From Candidatus Sumerlaea chitinivorans (GTDB lineage: Bacteria; Sumerlaeota; Sumerlaeia; Sumerlaeales; Sumerlaeaceae): a stretch of 64,000 nucleotides of DNA. The number at the start of each line of letters is the position of its first letter. Within the stretch, counting starts at the first letter, position 1. Positions 39,576 through 48,437 of this stretch are shown piece after piece. The stretch is from assembly GCA_003290465.1 (NCBI GenBank), contig CP030759.1:124001-188000 (forward strand), read 5' to 3'. The translations under genes were made by a program, and so were the position numbers. The notes below the pieces were generated by a model. The model did not search any database. It saw nothing but the letters and a program-made list of their open reading frames with translations, and had not been told where the DNA came from.

Positions 39576-40016
39576 GTGATTCAGGTGAAAATCGAATGGA
39601 TCCGGCTCCTCATTGCGGACCAGACCTGCCCGCGCTGCTCGCAAACCGAAGCAGAAATTACCTCCGCAATCCAGCACCTTCGGCAAATCCTCCTGCCGCA
39701 GGGCATCGACGTTGTGTTTGAAAAACGGAGTCTCTCGCCCACTCAATTTGCGGAAAACCCCATGGCATCGAACCAAATTCTCATCAATGGGCGCCCCTTG
39801 GAAAGCTGGGTAAGCGCGAAAGTGACCTCGACCCCTTGTTGCGACGTTTGTGGTGATGCCGACTGTCGTGCGCTTGAGGTCGAGGATCAAATCTATGAGG
39901 CGATACCAAGTCACCTCATCGTCCAAGCTGGATTGGCAGTAGCCGAAGAGATGTTGAGAGGACATGGTAGGACGAAGCCTTGCTGTTCAGAGAATGCTTC
40001 ATGCTGTGGTGGCTGA
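39576..40016 (+). CDS. DUF2703 family cysteine-rich protein
   Basis: 146 residues from a GTG start with GGAG upstream. The DUF2703 pattern is visible: a CPRC motif near residue 18, the thioredoxin-like topology, LINGRPLESW, and a cysteine cluster CCDVCGDADC at about 88-97, plus C-terminal Cys pairs. Metal or metalloid binding is likely but unproven; relatives occur near arsenic or mercury genes, none of which is present here. It begins 24 bases after the 5S gene, so it may be transcribed by read-through of the rRNA unit. Confidence 0.85.
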   Translation: MIQVKIEWIRLLIADQTCPRCSQTEAEITSAIQHLRQILLPQGIDVVFEKRSLSPTQFAENPMASNQILINGRPLESWVSAKVTSTPCCDVCGDADCRALEVEDQIYEAIPSHLIVQAGLAVAEEMLRGHGRTKPCCSENASCCGG

Positions 40017-40121
40017 ACCCATTGCGGTACTTAATTCCGCACTAACCACGTTGCCCATTCCCCTCACCTAAGTCGGTGCGCACGTCTAGGCTGCGTCTCC
40101 TTAAAATACCCCCCTCGGACC

Positions 40122-40511
40122 TCAGGCCCGTTTTTGGGCTTCTCGCAGCTCTTTCTGCAGAAGGCGCCGCTGCTCCTGAAGCTCCTGAACCTTCCGGGTG
40201 ACCTCAAGATATTCGGGAGGAGTTTTGCGAGGACGCCCCAGCAACCACAAGACGGTTCGGAGCAACGCCAAGGCGCCAAGAATCAGCGTCGCATACCAGT
40301 CGTAAGGGGTAGTCATTTGACGGTAACTGCCCACGATGGGGACCATGTCCCCAAAAAGCCACCATGCTCCCACCAGAAGAGCCAGAATCCATGTGCCTAA
40401 GGGGAATGGTTTTGCCGGTTTTATGGGAGGCAGCCGGCGCTCCGCGATAAGGTTATTGATCTGCTTATCCAGCTCGGAGATTTGTCTCTGAATCTCTTGG
40501 ATCTCACTCAT
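40122..40511 (-). CDS. Two-helix membrane protein flanked by coiled coils, unknown
   Basis: 129 residues. A short N-terminal coiled coil (1-25), two transmembrane helices (about 40-57 and 72-92) and a charged C-terminal coiled coil (100-128, EVTRKVQELQEQRRLLQKEL). No family recognised. ATG start. It converges with the DUF2703 gene and diverges from the lipoprotein gene at 40802 across 290 bases. Could be a small scaffold protein. Confidence 0.6.
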   Translation of the reverse strand: MSEIQEIQRQISELDKQINNLIAERRLPPIKPAKPFPLGTWILALLVGAWWLFGDMVPIVGSYRQMTTPYDWYATLILGALALLRTVLWLLGRPRKTPPEYLEVTRKVQELQEQRRLLQKELREAQKRA

Positions 40512-40801
40512 TCGTCTGCTGTGACCTCCACGAAAACGTTACGCTGTCCTGTAGCTTCGATCGTTGCCTTGCACAATTTCCTATTTCACAACGGTAGACT
40601 TTGTCAACCGTAAGACTTTCAAACGTGGGCGTCAGCCCTGTCCGACAATTGGTTCCTTGGATAAATGAAATAGGAGGGCACTGCCGACAGCCAGGCACAT
40701 CACTGATGAACACCGCAGTGGGCTGAATGTGTTTGACATCGGGTTGGGCTGGGACCGAAACCCGTGAAGTATTCACTATCTTTTGGAAAGCTGGGGAACT
40801 C

Positions 40802-41773
40802 ATGATTCACAAAAAGTTGTTCCGAACTCTGACAGCGTGTTTGATCGGGTTGCTTCTTGCCGGATGTACGTCACGCGATCCGCTCGATTATTTGCCTCGC
40901 GGCATGGTCTATGCGGGTCTCAATATGGAGCGAGCTAAGGCCGAGGCCGGTATGAAGCGGTTTCTTGATCTGCTCGACAAACTGAGTGTGTCCGGAAGCA
41001 CCAACTCGGACGCTGTGCGCAATGCGTATTTTGTAGTGGGGGATCCTCGGGCCGGCGGCGGATTAGCTGCCTGCGTGGTAGGTGCAAATGGATTAGCAGA
41101 GGACGTGTTCAATCGCGCAAAGACCGAAGGCGCCACGCCACAGAAACTCAACGGCTTCGATGCTTTGAGGCTGCCGCAAGCGGCCTACATTATCCGTTTG
41201 AGTCCCGCGGCAGTGCTCATAGCAGACTCCGAGAAAACATTTGGGAAAATGCTGGAGACGGCAAAGAAGAAATCGCCTTCAGCCGCAACGGATTCTGCTT
41301 TCAGCAAGTTACAGTCGCTCAACTCGAACCACCCGTTTGCAGTGGTTGCTAATGTTGCCGAATTCGCGGGGCAAGCATCCCAAGCTATGGCGGCAAGCCC
41401 CTTGGGGAAAGGAGCGGCTCAAGCGTCGGAGGCTATCCGCAATATCACCTTGCTTTCCCTCACTGCGGAGTGGCCGGAGCAGCCCAAAGTCGAGCTAATT
41501 GCCTACACGCAAAAAGAGGAAGATGCCAAAGCCTTGGCGGGGCTCATCCAATTAGTCATGATGACGCAAGGGAGTCAGTTGCCACCTTTGCTTAAAAACC
41601 TCCGACCCGCAAGCACACCCGAGGGACTAGTCCTCTCCATGGAGATTCCAAAAGAGGAAGCCGACAAGTTCTTAGCTAAGTTGGAGGAGGTGGGGAAGGA
41701 TCTTCCTTCGGACCCCGCCGCGCGCAAGAACGAGATCGAGAAACGCTTCCAGCGGCTCATGCAAAGCTTCTAA
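40802..41773 (+). CDS. Lipoprotein of unknown function, DUF3352-like
   Basis: 323 residues with a type II signal peptide, lipobox LLAGC (cleavage before Cys21). The rest alternates short strands and helices, with FAVVANVAEFAG and TPEGLVLSMEIPKEEADKFLAKL; it resembles the larger protein at 54322-56175 in style (DUF3352-like). Function unknown. The ATG at 40802 is preferred because a signal peptide begins there; a longer frame from 40727 is unlikely. A terminator follows. Confidence 0.7.
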   Translation: MIHKKLFRTLTACLIGLLLAGCTSRDPLDYLPRGMVYAGLNMERAKAEAGMKRFLDLLDKLSVSGSTNSDAVRNAYFVVGDPRAGGGLAACVVGANGLAEDVFNRAKTEGATPQKLNGFDALRLPQAAYIIRLSPAAVLIADSEKTFGKMLETAKKKSPSAATDSAFSKLQSLNSNHPFAVVANVAEFAGQASQAMAASPLGKGAAQASEAIRNITLLSLTAEWPEQPKVELIAYTQKEEDAKALAGLIQLVMMTQGSQLPPLLKNLRPASTPEGLVLSMEIPKEEADKFLAKLEEVGKDLPSDPAARKNEIEKRFQRLMQSF

Positions 41774-41781
41774 GCCGGAAC

Positions 41782-41808
41782 GCTATGCTGTTGCATAGCA
41801 GTGCTTTT
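41782..41808 (+). terminator. Hairpin terminator after the lipoprotein gene
   Basis: gctatgc and gcatagc pair around loop tgtt (41782-41799), followed by agtgctttt. Nine bases after the stop codon. The T-run is short, so moderate confidence. Confidence 0.6.
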
Positions 41809-41914
41809 GGTAAGTGGCTAATACCACTCTTTGCGGTGCAGGGGGGGAGGCGTGTATCGGGAACGAATCGCGCGATGTCCGGAGTGTTAATGGGCGCGGG
41901 CTGATGGAATCCAG

Positions 41915-43102
41915 CTAACGAAGAACCATGTAAAGTTTACCCGGCATTTGGCGGATGGCCTGCTTCATTTCTAAGGAGAGAAGAACTGAGGCCAGTCGTT
42001 GAACATTAAAGCGCTCCGGATCCAACTTCGACAGCAGGACGTCGAAGTATAAAGGTTCTTCTCGCAAAAGGGACAAAACTTCGGCTTCCTCGGAGCTTAA
42101 GTTTGTGGTGTGGTTCGAATGCTCACCTGTTGATCGATTGACCGGCGCCGCCTCCCGGCCGTTTGGGTGACCCTTGCTCCCGTCCGCGTTGGCAACGAAG
42201 TCTTCCCGCAGATAGCCCCGGAGCACGTGCCGCATTTCGGCCAAAATATCCGAGGCACTTTGCACCAATTTCGCACCTTGCTGAATCAGGGCGTTCGTGC
42301 CACGCGAATTCTGTCGTGTGATGTCGCCCGGGACCGCAAACACAAAGCGGTTCTCCTCCAGCGCTTCTTTCGCTGTGATAAGTGCACCCGATTTTTCAGC
42401 GGCTTCTACCACTAAGGTTCCCAAGGAAAGCGTGGCAATCAGATGATTGCGCTCAGGGAAATTGAAGCGATCCGGCGGGGTTTCCATCGGATATTCCGAA
42501 ACGAGAGCTCCGTTTTCAAGGATGCGCTTTTCCAGCGCTCGATTCTCGGGCGGGTAGCAGACCGCCAGCCCGTTGCCAAGCACTCCGATCGTGCGTCCCC
42601 CAGCCCGAAGGGCCGCCTCGTGCGCCTCGGAATCAATTCCCCGCGCGAATCCACTGACCACGGTCAGCCCCCAGCGGGCAAGCTGGCCGGAGAACTCTTG
42701 CGCAATCGCCCTTCCGTATTGGGTCGCGCGGCGTGACCCAATCACAGCAAGCGCGTATCGGTCCTCAGAAGTCAGGGACCCCCGAACGTAAAGCAACGGC
42801 GGAGCAAAGGAAGATTGGCGCAGGTTTTCCGGATAATCGTCGTCCTCAAGAGTGACAAGGCGCACTCCATAGCGTTCAATGAGCTCAAGCTCTTTCTCAC
42901 AGGAGATTGCGCGGGGAGCTTCGAGAATCTCACGAGCGAGCTGCTCGTCGAAACCTCGCAACGCGGCAATTTCTTTTGCTGTCGCACCAAAGACGGCTTC
43001 GGCCGATTGAAAATGGTCAATCAGCGCGTAGAACCGCACCCGCGTCATCTGCGGGACCAATCGCAACTGGAGATACGGAAGTTTCGAGCTTTCGACCGCC
43101 AT
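41915..43102 (-). CDS. dprA: DNA-processing protein DprA
   Basis: About 395 residues. Role: loads RecA on incoming single-stranded DNA in natural transformation. An N-terminal helical region (1-75), then the Rossmann-like DprA core with VIGSRRATQYG and VSGFARGIDSEAHEAALRAGGRTIGVLG, and ALITAKEALEENRFVFAVPGDI. A C-terminal winged-helix domain (about 330-395) is present as in the longer DprA forms. I use the ATG at 43102; a GTG at 43135 would add 11 residues. No other competence genes are in the window. Confidence 0.94.
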   Translation of the reverse strand: MAVESSKLPYLQLRLVPQMTRVRFYALIDHFQSAEAVFGATAKEIAALRGFDEQLAREILEAPRAISCEKELELIERYGVRLVTLEDDDYPENLRQSSFAPPLLYVRGSLTSEDRYALAVIGSRRATQYGRAIAQEFSGQLARWGLTVVSGFARGIDSEAHEAALRAGGRTIGVLGNGLAVCYPPENRALEKRILENGALVSEYPMETPPDRFNFPERNHLIATLSLGTLVVEAAEKSGALITAKEALEENRFVFAVPGDITRQNSRGTNALIQQGAKLVQSASDILAEMRHVLRGYLREDFVANADGSKGHPNGREAAPVNRSTGEHSNHTTNLSSEEAEVLSLLREEPLYFDVLLSKLDPERFNVQRLASVLLSLEMKQAIRQMPGKLYMVLR

Positions 43103-43446
43103 GCTCAACTCAATGAAGTGGCGTCTGCCACACACGGTGGCGCGCTCTCAACAGAATTCCAGCAATCCGCCTGCAGGAGTTGTCAGGAGGACATGTGTCA
43201 ACTGCTGATGCAGGCGCGCGAGCAACCTCTACAGGGGGCGAGCACTCGTGAGGAGCGCTGGCCAAAAGGTGACGGCTTTGCGCTTGAGGACAACATGCAT
43301 GTTTGCTGACGTCCTCGCCTCTGCATTAAAGCACTGAAACACGCGGTGAGCGCTAGCTTCGCCTCCCGATTCCCTTCAGCGAGTAGGCTCAAGAGACTGG
43401 TTTTTCGCTTGTAATTTGTGCCAGAAGAAAACCAATTGAGGGCACG
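43103..43446. other. Intergenic region between dprA and the DUF3313-like gene
   Basis: 344 bases between divergent genes. I see no convincing gene, RNA or promoter match in it. Confidence 0.4.
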
Positions 43447-44121
43447 ATGCGTACGAAATCTCATTTTGGACCCATATTCATTGCGTTGGTGGCGCTAACG
43501 TTATTGGTGGGGTTTACTCAGGTTCGCCCCAGCGGTTGGCTGGAGGATTATCGCCGTTTGGGTCACATCGGCGGAGTGCCCCTTGAGCAGGTTTGGCTCG
43601 ATCCTCTGCTCGACGTAGGAGCCTATCACACGCTCTACATTGCACCCATCGAGCTTGATGCGCGTGCGATGCGCTCGAAAAGTGTGGAGGAGCGCGAAAT
43701 GGCCCAACGGCTCGTGGATGCATTCCGCGCCACTCTAAACCGCGAACTGCAGGATGCAGAGATTTTTCGGGTTGTCTCGACCGACCCGTATTTTTCGCTG
43801 ACGAAACAGGGCGGGCTCACGCTTCGGATTCGGTTGACGGAATTCAGTCGCGGGAACCCGGCTCTACGTGGACTAATCGGCTTCGGAGTAGGGGCCACGC
43901 AGGTTCAGGTCGAAGGGAAGCTCATCGAGAACGCGACGGGTCGCGTAGTCGGCGAATTCGCCGATCGCCGCCTCCATCCGGGTGGCGCACTGGTTTGGGG
44001 AATCCAGACAGCCATGAATTCAGAGTACTTGATTGGCGTGGACCTTAAGCAAATCCTCGACGGTATCGTGAAGCTATTCATCTACCTGCGAGAAGAAGGG
44101 CCCCCGGCTTCGCAATTCTGA
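43447..44121 (+). CDS. DUF3313-like exported protein
   Basis: 224 residues with an N-terminal hydrophobic segment (about 9-23). The motif SGWLEDYRRL just after it and the repeated alpha/beta pattern (LRIRLTEFSRGN, ATGRVVGEFADRR) match DUF3313/DUF4410-type periplasmic proteins. No cysteine lipobox, so it is exported or inner-membrane-anchored by its N-terminus rather than a lipoprotein. Role unknown. ATG start; the gene stands alone. Confidence 0.72.
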   Translation: MRTKSHFGPIFIALVALTLLVGFTQVRPSGWLEDYRRLGHIGGVPLEQVWLDPLLDVGAYHTLYIAPIELDARAMRSKSVEEREMAQRLVDAFRATLNRELQDAEIFRVVSTDPYFSLTKQGGLTLRIRLTEFSRGNPALRGLIGFGVGATQVQVEGKLIENATGRVVGEFADRRLHPGGALVWGIQTAMNSEYLIGVDLKQILDGIVKLFIYLREEGPPASQF

Positions 44122-44278
44122 GTGCGCATGTCGCGCGGTTGTTGTGATTGGGCTATGGGCGCGATGGGGACAGATTAGTGTGTCGCGCCGGAATTGATCG
44201 GTTGAATGGCTTCGTCGTTTCCAGATTCCTGGAGTTTCACCCTTACACGCAGTCTAACGTGTACAAAGGCAGCGTACG

Positions 44279-45298
44279 TCACGCACTTTCGTCACTTCGC
44301 CCGAGTAAGAAATTCGGATCACTGATAAAGAGGTCACCCGGTTTTACGAGCTTGCCGTTCACCGCATCTGCGCCGCTCATCACAGCTTTGGCCTCAGGCT
44401 GAACTTTTGTAACCAACAGGTGGCCGTCACCTGTTTTGACAGTAAATCCCCGCCCACGAATTGTTGCAGTCACGAATCCGGGAAGTGGCTGGTACTTGGG
44501 GTCCTGCTTGGTCAACCACGCGAAGTATAAATTATCCGGATCCTCGAATGGCTCGGCCCGCAGGAATTTCCACATTTTGCCGCTCAAGAAACTGAAAGCA
44601 GTGGGCCACGGCTGAAGACCTTGGATGCGGCAGATAATTTGTTCCGTCGTCAGATTCCAATCAATGAGACCATCGCTTTTTTTAAGCAGGGGCGCATAGG
44701 TCGCAAGAGAATGGTCTTGAGGGGTGCTCTCGACCTTGCCGGTGGCCTCAATCTTGGCGAGCACTTCAAGGAGCAGATTTGCTCCCACGACGCTCAACAT
44801 GTTCGACAAGCTCACGGCGTCATCGTCGTCGAGGATTTCGACTTCCTCGGTGGCGATAATGTTGCCGGTATCCATTCCTTCGTCGAGTAGCATGATGGTG
44901 ACACCGGTCTTTCTTTCGCCGTTAATGATGGCCCACTGAATGGGGGCGGCACCCCGATACTTGGGTAGAAGCGATGCGTGGATATTGATGCATCCGTACC
45001 GTGGGAGTTTGAGAATCTCGGGCGGCAGAATCTTGCCGTACGCAGCCACCACGATGACGTCAGGGTTGAATGGGCGCAACACCTCATGAAAATTCGTGCC
45101 GCGCAATTTTTCGGGCTGAAAGACCGGGATGTTGTGGGCCAGTGCCAGCTCCTTGACCGGGGGCGGAACCACTTTTCGACCGCGGCCAGCCGTTTTATCG
45201 GGTTGCGTAACGACGGCCACAACCTCGTGGTGGGATTCAATCAGCTTCTCCAATGCAGGAACAGCGAACTGAGGTGTTCCCATAAAAATAATCCGCAC
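44279..45298 (-). CDS. fmt: Methionyl-tRNA formyltransferase
   Basis: 339 residues. Transfers the formyl group from 10-formyl-tetrahydrofolate to initiator Met-tRNA. The motif RIIFMGTPQFAVPALE opens the fold; NIHASLLPKYRGAAPIQW with the catalytic Asn and His, and DEGMDTG with the catalytic Asp, follow. The C-terminal tRNA-binding domain (about 205-315) is complete. The GTG at 45296-45298 gives the usual start (VRIIFMG); a GTG at 45319 would add seven residues. Its usual neighbour def is absent. Confidence 0.94.
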   Translation of the reverse strand: MRIIFMGTPQFAVPALEKLIESHHEVVAVVTQPDKTAGRGRKVVPPPVKELALAHNIPVFQPEKLRGTNFHEVLRPFNPDVIVVAAYGKILPPEILKLPRYGCINIHASLLPKYRGAAPIQWAIINGERKTGVTIMLLDEGMDTGNIIATEEVEILDDDDAVSLSNMLSVVGANLLLEVLAKIEATGKVESTPQDHSLATYAPLLKKSDGLIDWNLTTEQIICRIQGLQPWPTAFSFLSGKMWKFLRAEPFEDPDNLYFAWLTKQDPKYQPLPGFVTATIRGRGFTVKTGDGHLLVTKVQPEAKAVMSGADAVNGKLVKPGDLFISDPNFLLGRSDESA

Positions 45299-45772
45299 GG
45301 CCTGAACCAGCCTCCTCACTCTTTGCAGATGGATTCGTGCCCCCGATGGGACCCTTTGCGGATACTCAGGGGCTCACTGCACATTTTACGCAACGTGTCT
45401 TACCGCTTCGAACAACAAACACTTTCCTGCACAGGTTTCATTGGCACATGCATCAAGAAAATTGTAAATGCGCAGTGTGGGCTGCACTTGGGTGCCCATG
45501 TCCGACTTCTTTTGACGCCGTACGCGCTCGCCAGCAGATTGACTCTCTGCGTCCTATCGAATCCAGCCGAGTCTCGGGGAATAGGGCTTTTGCTCGATGT
45601 TATATTGAAATCAAACCAATTACTCTGAAGCGAGCAGGGGGGAGTCGTCGCTTGAACTCTGCGGCCTGTGGAGAGTGATTGAGCGGGAAATTCGTGACAA
45701 ATTTCCTGCCTGTGTGCTAACAGGTGGATACGCAATATACTAAATACGCACGGACGATAGCGGAGCGCGACC
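45299..45772. other. Intergenic region between fmt and yceD
   Basis: 474 bases between divergent genes. AT-rich near 45598-45620 (ttatattgaaatc) and 45733-45747, where promoters may lie; cctgtgtgctaacagg (about 45709-45724) is a small inverted repeat. No gene or known RNA seen. Confidence 0.4.
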
Positions 45773-46306
45773 ATGAGCCTTAGAATTGAAGTGAAAAAAT
45801 TGCGCGAGGCCCCAATCGATCTCGAGATCGATTGCCCGCCGGATCACCTTGACTTGGTGGACCGCGAGTACCGCTTCCGGAAACGGGTGACGGGTATGGT
45901 GCACTTCACCCTCGTCGAGCAGCGTGTGCGGGGACAGGGCTTCGTCGAGACGATCGCCGAGGCCGAGTGCGTACGGTGTTTGCGTGTTGTTGAAGTGCCA
46001 ATCCGCGGCATCGTGGACGTCTTCTATGAGAACAACCCGGCGCTCCTGACCCCAGAGGCGCAGATGGGAGCCCTCGAGGACGAAACACTCTACTGGTTCG
46101 ATGGCGATATTGTCCATCCCGAAGAACAGTTGCGCGAGAGCCTCATGATTGAGTTGCCTATGCTCCCCTTGTGCAAGCCCGACTGCAAAGGGTTGTGCGT
46201 GCATTGCGGGGCGGACCTCAACGAGGGGCCATGTGCATGTCGCGAGGAACAAGCGGAGGAGCTCGAGCCTTGGAAAGCTGCCCTAAAGCAAATCCGACTG
46301 AAATAG
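45773..46306 (+). CDS. yceD: DUF177 (YceD) protein
   Basis: 177 residues. The YceD pattern is present: a beta-rich N-terminus, the AECVRCLRVVEVPI box and the C-terminal metal-binding-like LPLCKPDCKGLCVHCGADLNEGPC. In many bacteria yceD precedes rpmF (ribosomal protein L32) and affects 23S rRNA metabolism. Here no rpmF follows; a zinc-ribbon protein of another kind comes next. ATG start. Confidence 0.88.
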   Translation: MSLRIEVKKLREAPIDLEIDCPPDHLDLVDREYRFRKRVTGMVHFTLVEQRVRGQGFVETIAEAECVRCLRVVEVPIRGIVDVFYENNPALLTPEAQMGALEDETLYWFDGDIVHPEEQLRESLMIELPMLPLCKPDCKGLCVHCGADLNEGPCACREEQAEELEPWKAALKQIRLK

Positions 46307-46380
46307 TGAAGTGGTGCCATGCGGCCCTATGACGGCTGCGCGGCAAAGCGGGGATTACGATACGATAGGTAGGGTGTGAC

Positions 46381-46905
46381 GTGGATTACGAGCAGTTACT
46401 CATTTTTAACGAACTCAGCGAGATTATTCGTTGGCACAATCAGTGCCTCGACCGGATGAAAGGCTTTCGGGAGAAATACCCGTACCTAGTTCCGCCTAAC
46501 GTTGCGAAAATGGTCGAGGAAAACCTGAAGGAAAACGTTCAGGTTCTCTACCGCGAACTCAATCACATCCATAAGCCGAAGACAGAGAAGCAGCGATACG
46601 TCTGCCGGGAGTGTCACAGCGTTTTCTATGTCAAGTTGCCGAACGGGCTTTGCGACGAATGCCGCGCGAAGCAGCCTTCCGCGGTACGCCCAACGTATGG
46701 GAAGGTGCGCCGACGGGTGAATATTGGTCCCGACGAAGCAGAACCGGCGGCCGAGTCCCCGCAGCCCCCAGAAACGCAGGCCGCGAGCATCGAGCGCGCC
46801 GAGGAAAACGAAAGCGAATTGCCAGAAGTTGGCTCGGCCTCCCAAACGGAAGAGAGAGCCGAGGAAGCAGCAGCGCCCGAGCTTGAACCGAAAGAAGACG
46901 ATTGA
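46381..46905 (+). CDS. Zinc-ribbon protein with acidic tail, unknown
   Basis: 174 residues from a GTG start. A helical N-terminus (1-70) is followed by a zinc-ribbon CRECH ... CDEC (about 77-98). The last 60 residues are Glu/Ala/Pro-rich, acidic and likely disordered. No known family. It lies 74 bases downstream of yceD and 98 bases upstream of the response regulator, all on the same strand. A nucleic-acid or protein-binding role is a guess. Confidence 0.6.
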   Translation: MDYEQLLIFNELSEIIRWHNQCLDRMKGFREKYPYLVPPNVAKMVEENLKENVQVLYRELNHIHKPKTEKQRYVCRECHSVFYVKLPNGLCDECRAKQPSAVRPTYGKVRRRVNIGPDEAEPAAESPQPPETQAASIERAEENESELPEVGSASQTEERAEEAAAPELEPKEDD

Positions 46906-47003
46906 TAGGCGAGTGCGATCCCGCCGAAAGCTGCGTAGCCTTACGAGCGAAGGTGTAAGGTTGTGCGTGACAAGCGTGAGCGGGGACCTTTGTAGTAATC
47001 CTG

Positions 47004-48416
47004 ATGATGACGACCCCATCCCTTCTTATTGTGGAAGATGACCAGGCATTTGCCGAGCGCCTGAAGAAAAACCTCGAATTGGCGCACTACACTGTTCGCG
47101 TTGTTTCCTCCGCTGAAGATGCCTTGGAGGAATTGCGGGCGCGTTCGTATGACGCGGTGGTGACAGACATCCGCTTGCCGCAAATGTCGGGCCTCGACCT
47201 TCTCAGGCGCTGCAAGCAGGGCGAAACTGGCATCGATCCTGACATTCCTTTTATCGTCCTTACGAGCGTCAATAGCGTGGACGTCGCAGTTGAGGCGATG
47301 AAGATCGGCGCCGAGGATTACATCACAAAAGAGGCCGAACGTCAGGAAATTGTCCTCCGTATTCGCAAGGTGCTCGACCAATCGAAGCTCGTGCAGGAAA
47401 ACCGCCTTCTGCGCGATCAGTTAGCGCAGCACGACGAATTCCGCGAGCTGGTGGGCGAGAGCCCTCAGCTTCGGGGGATCAAAGAAGAAATCGCCCAAAT
47501 TGCCGGCAGCAACGTTAATGTCCTCATCACGGGTGAAACCGGGGTGGGCAAAGAACTTGTTGCACGTGCCATCCATCGCACCAGCCCACATGCCAAGGGA
47601 CCTTTCATCGACGTGAACTGTGCAGCGCTACCGGATGACAACCTTTTCCAGAGCGAGGTCTTTGGGCATGAGAAAGGGGCATTTACGGACGCCACCTACT
47701 TGCGAAAAGGGAAATTTGAGTTAGCCAGCGGTGGCACGCTTTTTTTGGATGAAATTGCTGAATTGTCGCGCGAGTCGCAGGCAAAAATCCTCAAGGCGCT
47801 GGAACAACAGACGATCACTCGTCTTGGCGGGATGCGCCCCATTCGCATTGACTGCCGATTCATCTTTGCCACGAACAAGGATTTGTGGAAAGAAGTGCAG
47901 GAAGGAAGGTTCCGCGACGACCTCTATTATCGGATCGCGGTTTTCATAATTAACGTTCCGCCTTTGCGTGAACGCAAAAGCGACATTCCACTCCTTGCCA
48001 AGTTCTTCGCGGACCAGTTCGCGCGAAAATACAACAAGCCCCCCATGTTTTTCGAAGAGGGTGCCATGGCTCTCCTTCGCGAGTACTCCTATCCGGGGAA
48101 CATCCGTGAACTCCGCAACATCATCGAGCGGCTTGTGATTCGAGCGAAGGACGATGTGATTACCCGGGCCCAGGTTGAATCGGTTGGGCTCATGCAGGCA
48201 CCTGTCTCGGCACCCTCGACGCCCGCACCGATCTCGTTGCCCGAGGAAGGAATCGCTCTCGAGGAGGTGGAGCGACAGCTTGTTGTGGAGGCGCTTAATC
48301 GCACTGGGTGGAATCAAAAAGAAGCAGCCGCGCTCTTGCGCATTAGTGTGGATCGCATGCATTCACGCATAAAGAAATATGGCCTAAAGCATCCCGCATG
48401 GCGGGTTCACAAATAA
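47004..48416 (+). CDS. Sigma-54-dependent response regulator (NtrC family) with GAFTDA loop
   Basis: 470 residues. Receiver domain (1-125) with phosphorylation site D55, T87 and K109. The AAA+ domain has Walker A GETGVGKE (177-184) and Walker B GTLFLDEI. The sigma-54-contacting loop reads GAFTDA (225-230) instead of GAFTGA. A Fis-type helix-turn-helix ends the protein (about 425-460, NQKEAAALLRISVDRMHSRIKKYG). No histidine kinase is beside it. Target genes are unknown. Confidence 0.93.
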   Translation: MMTTPSLLIVEDDQAFAERLKKNLELAHYTVRVVSSAEDALEELRARSYDAVVTDIRLPQMSGLDLLRRCKQGETGIDPDIPFIVLTSVNSVDVAVEAMKIGAEDYITKEAERQEIVLRIRKVLDQSKLVQENRLLRDQLAQHDEFRELVGESPQLRGIKEEIAQIAGSNVNVLITGETGVGKELVARAIHRTSPHAKGPFIDVNCAALPDDNLFQSEVFGHEKGAFTDATYLRKGKFELASGGTLFLDEIAELSRESQAKILKALEQQTITRLGGMRPIRIDCRFIFATNKDLWKEVQEGRFRDDLYYRIAVFIINVPPLRERKSDIPLLAKFFADQFARKYNKPPMFFEEGAMALLREYSYPGNIRELRNIIERLVIRAKDDVITRAQVESVGLMQAPVSAPSTPAPISLPEEGIALEEVERQLVVEALNRTGWNQKEAAALLRISVDRMHSRIKKYGLKHPAWRVHK

Positions 48417-48437
48417 CCTGAGTTGAGGAGAGAGGTT

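Noticed and set aside
43198-43464. An 88-residue minus frame in the gap after dprA
   Set aside because: Overlaps the start of the DUF3313-like gene and has no family features.
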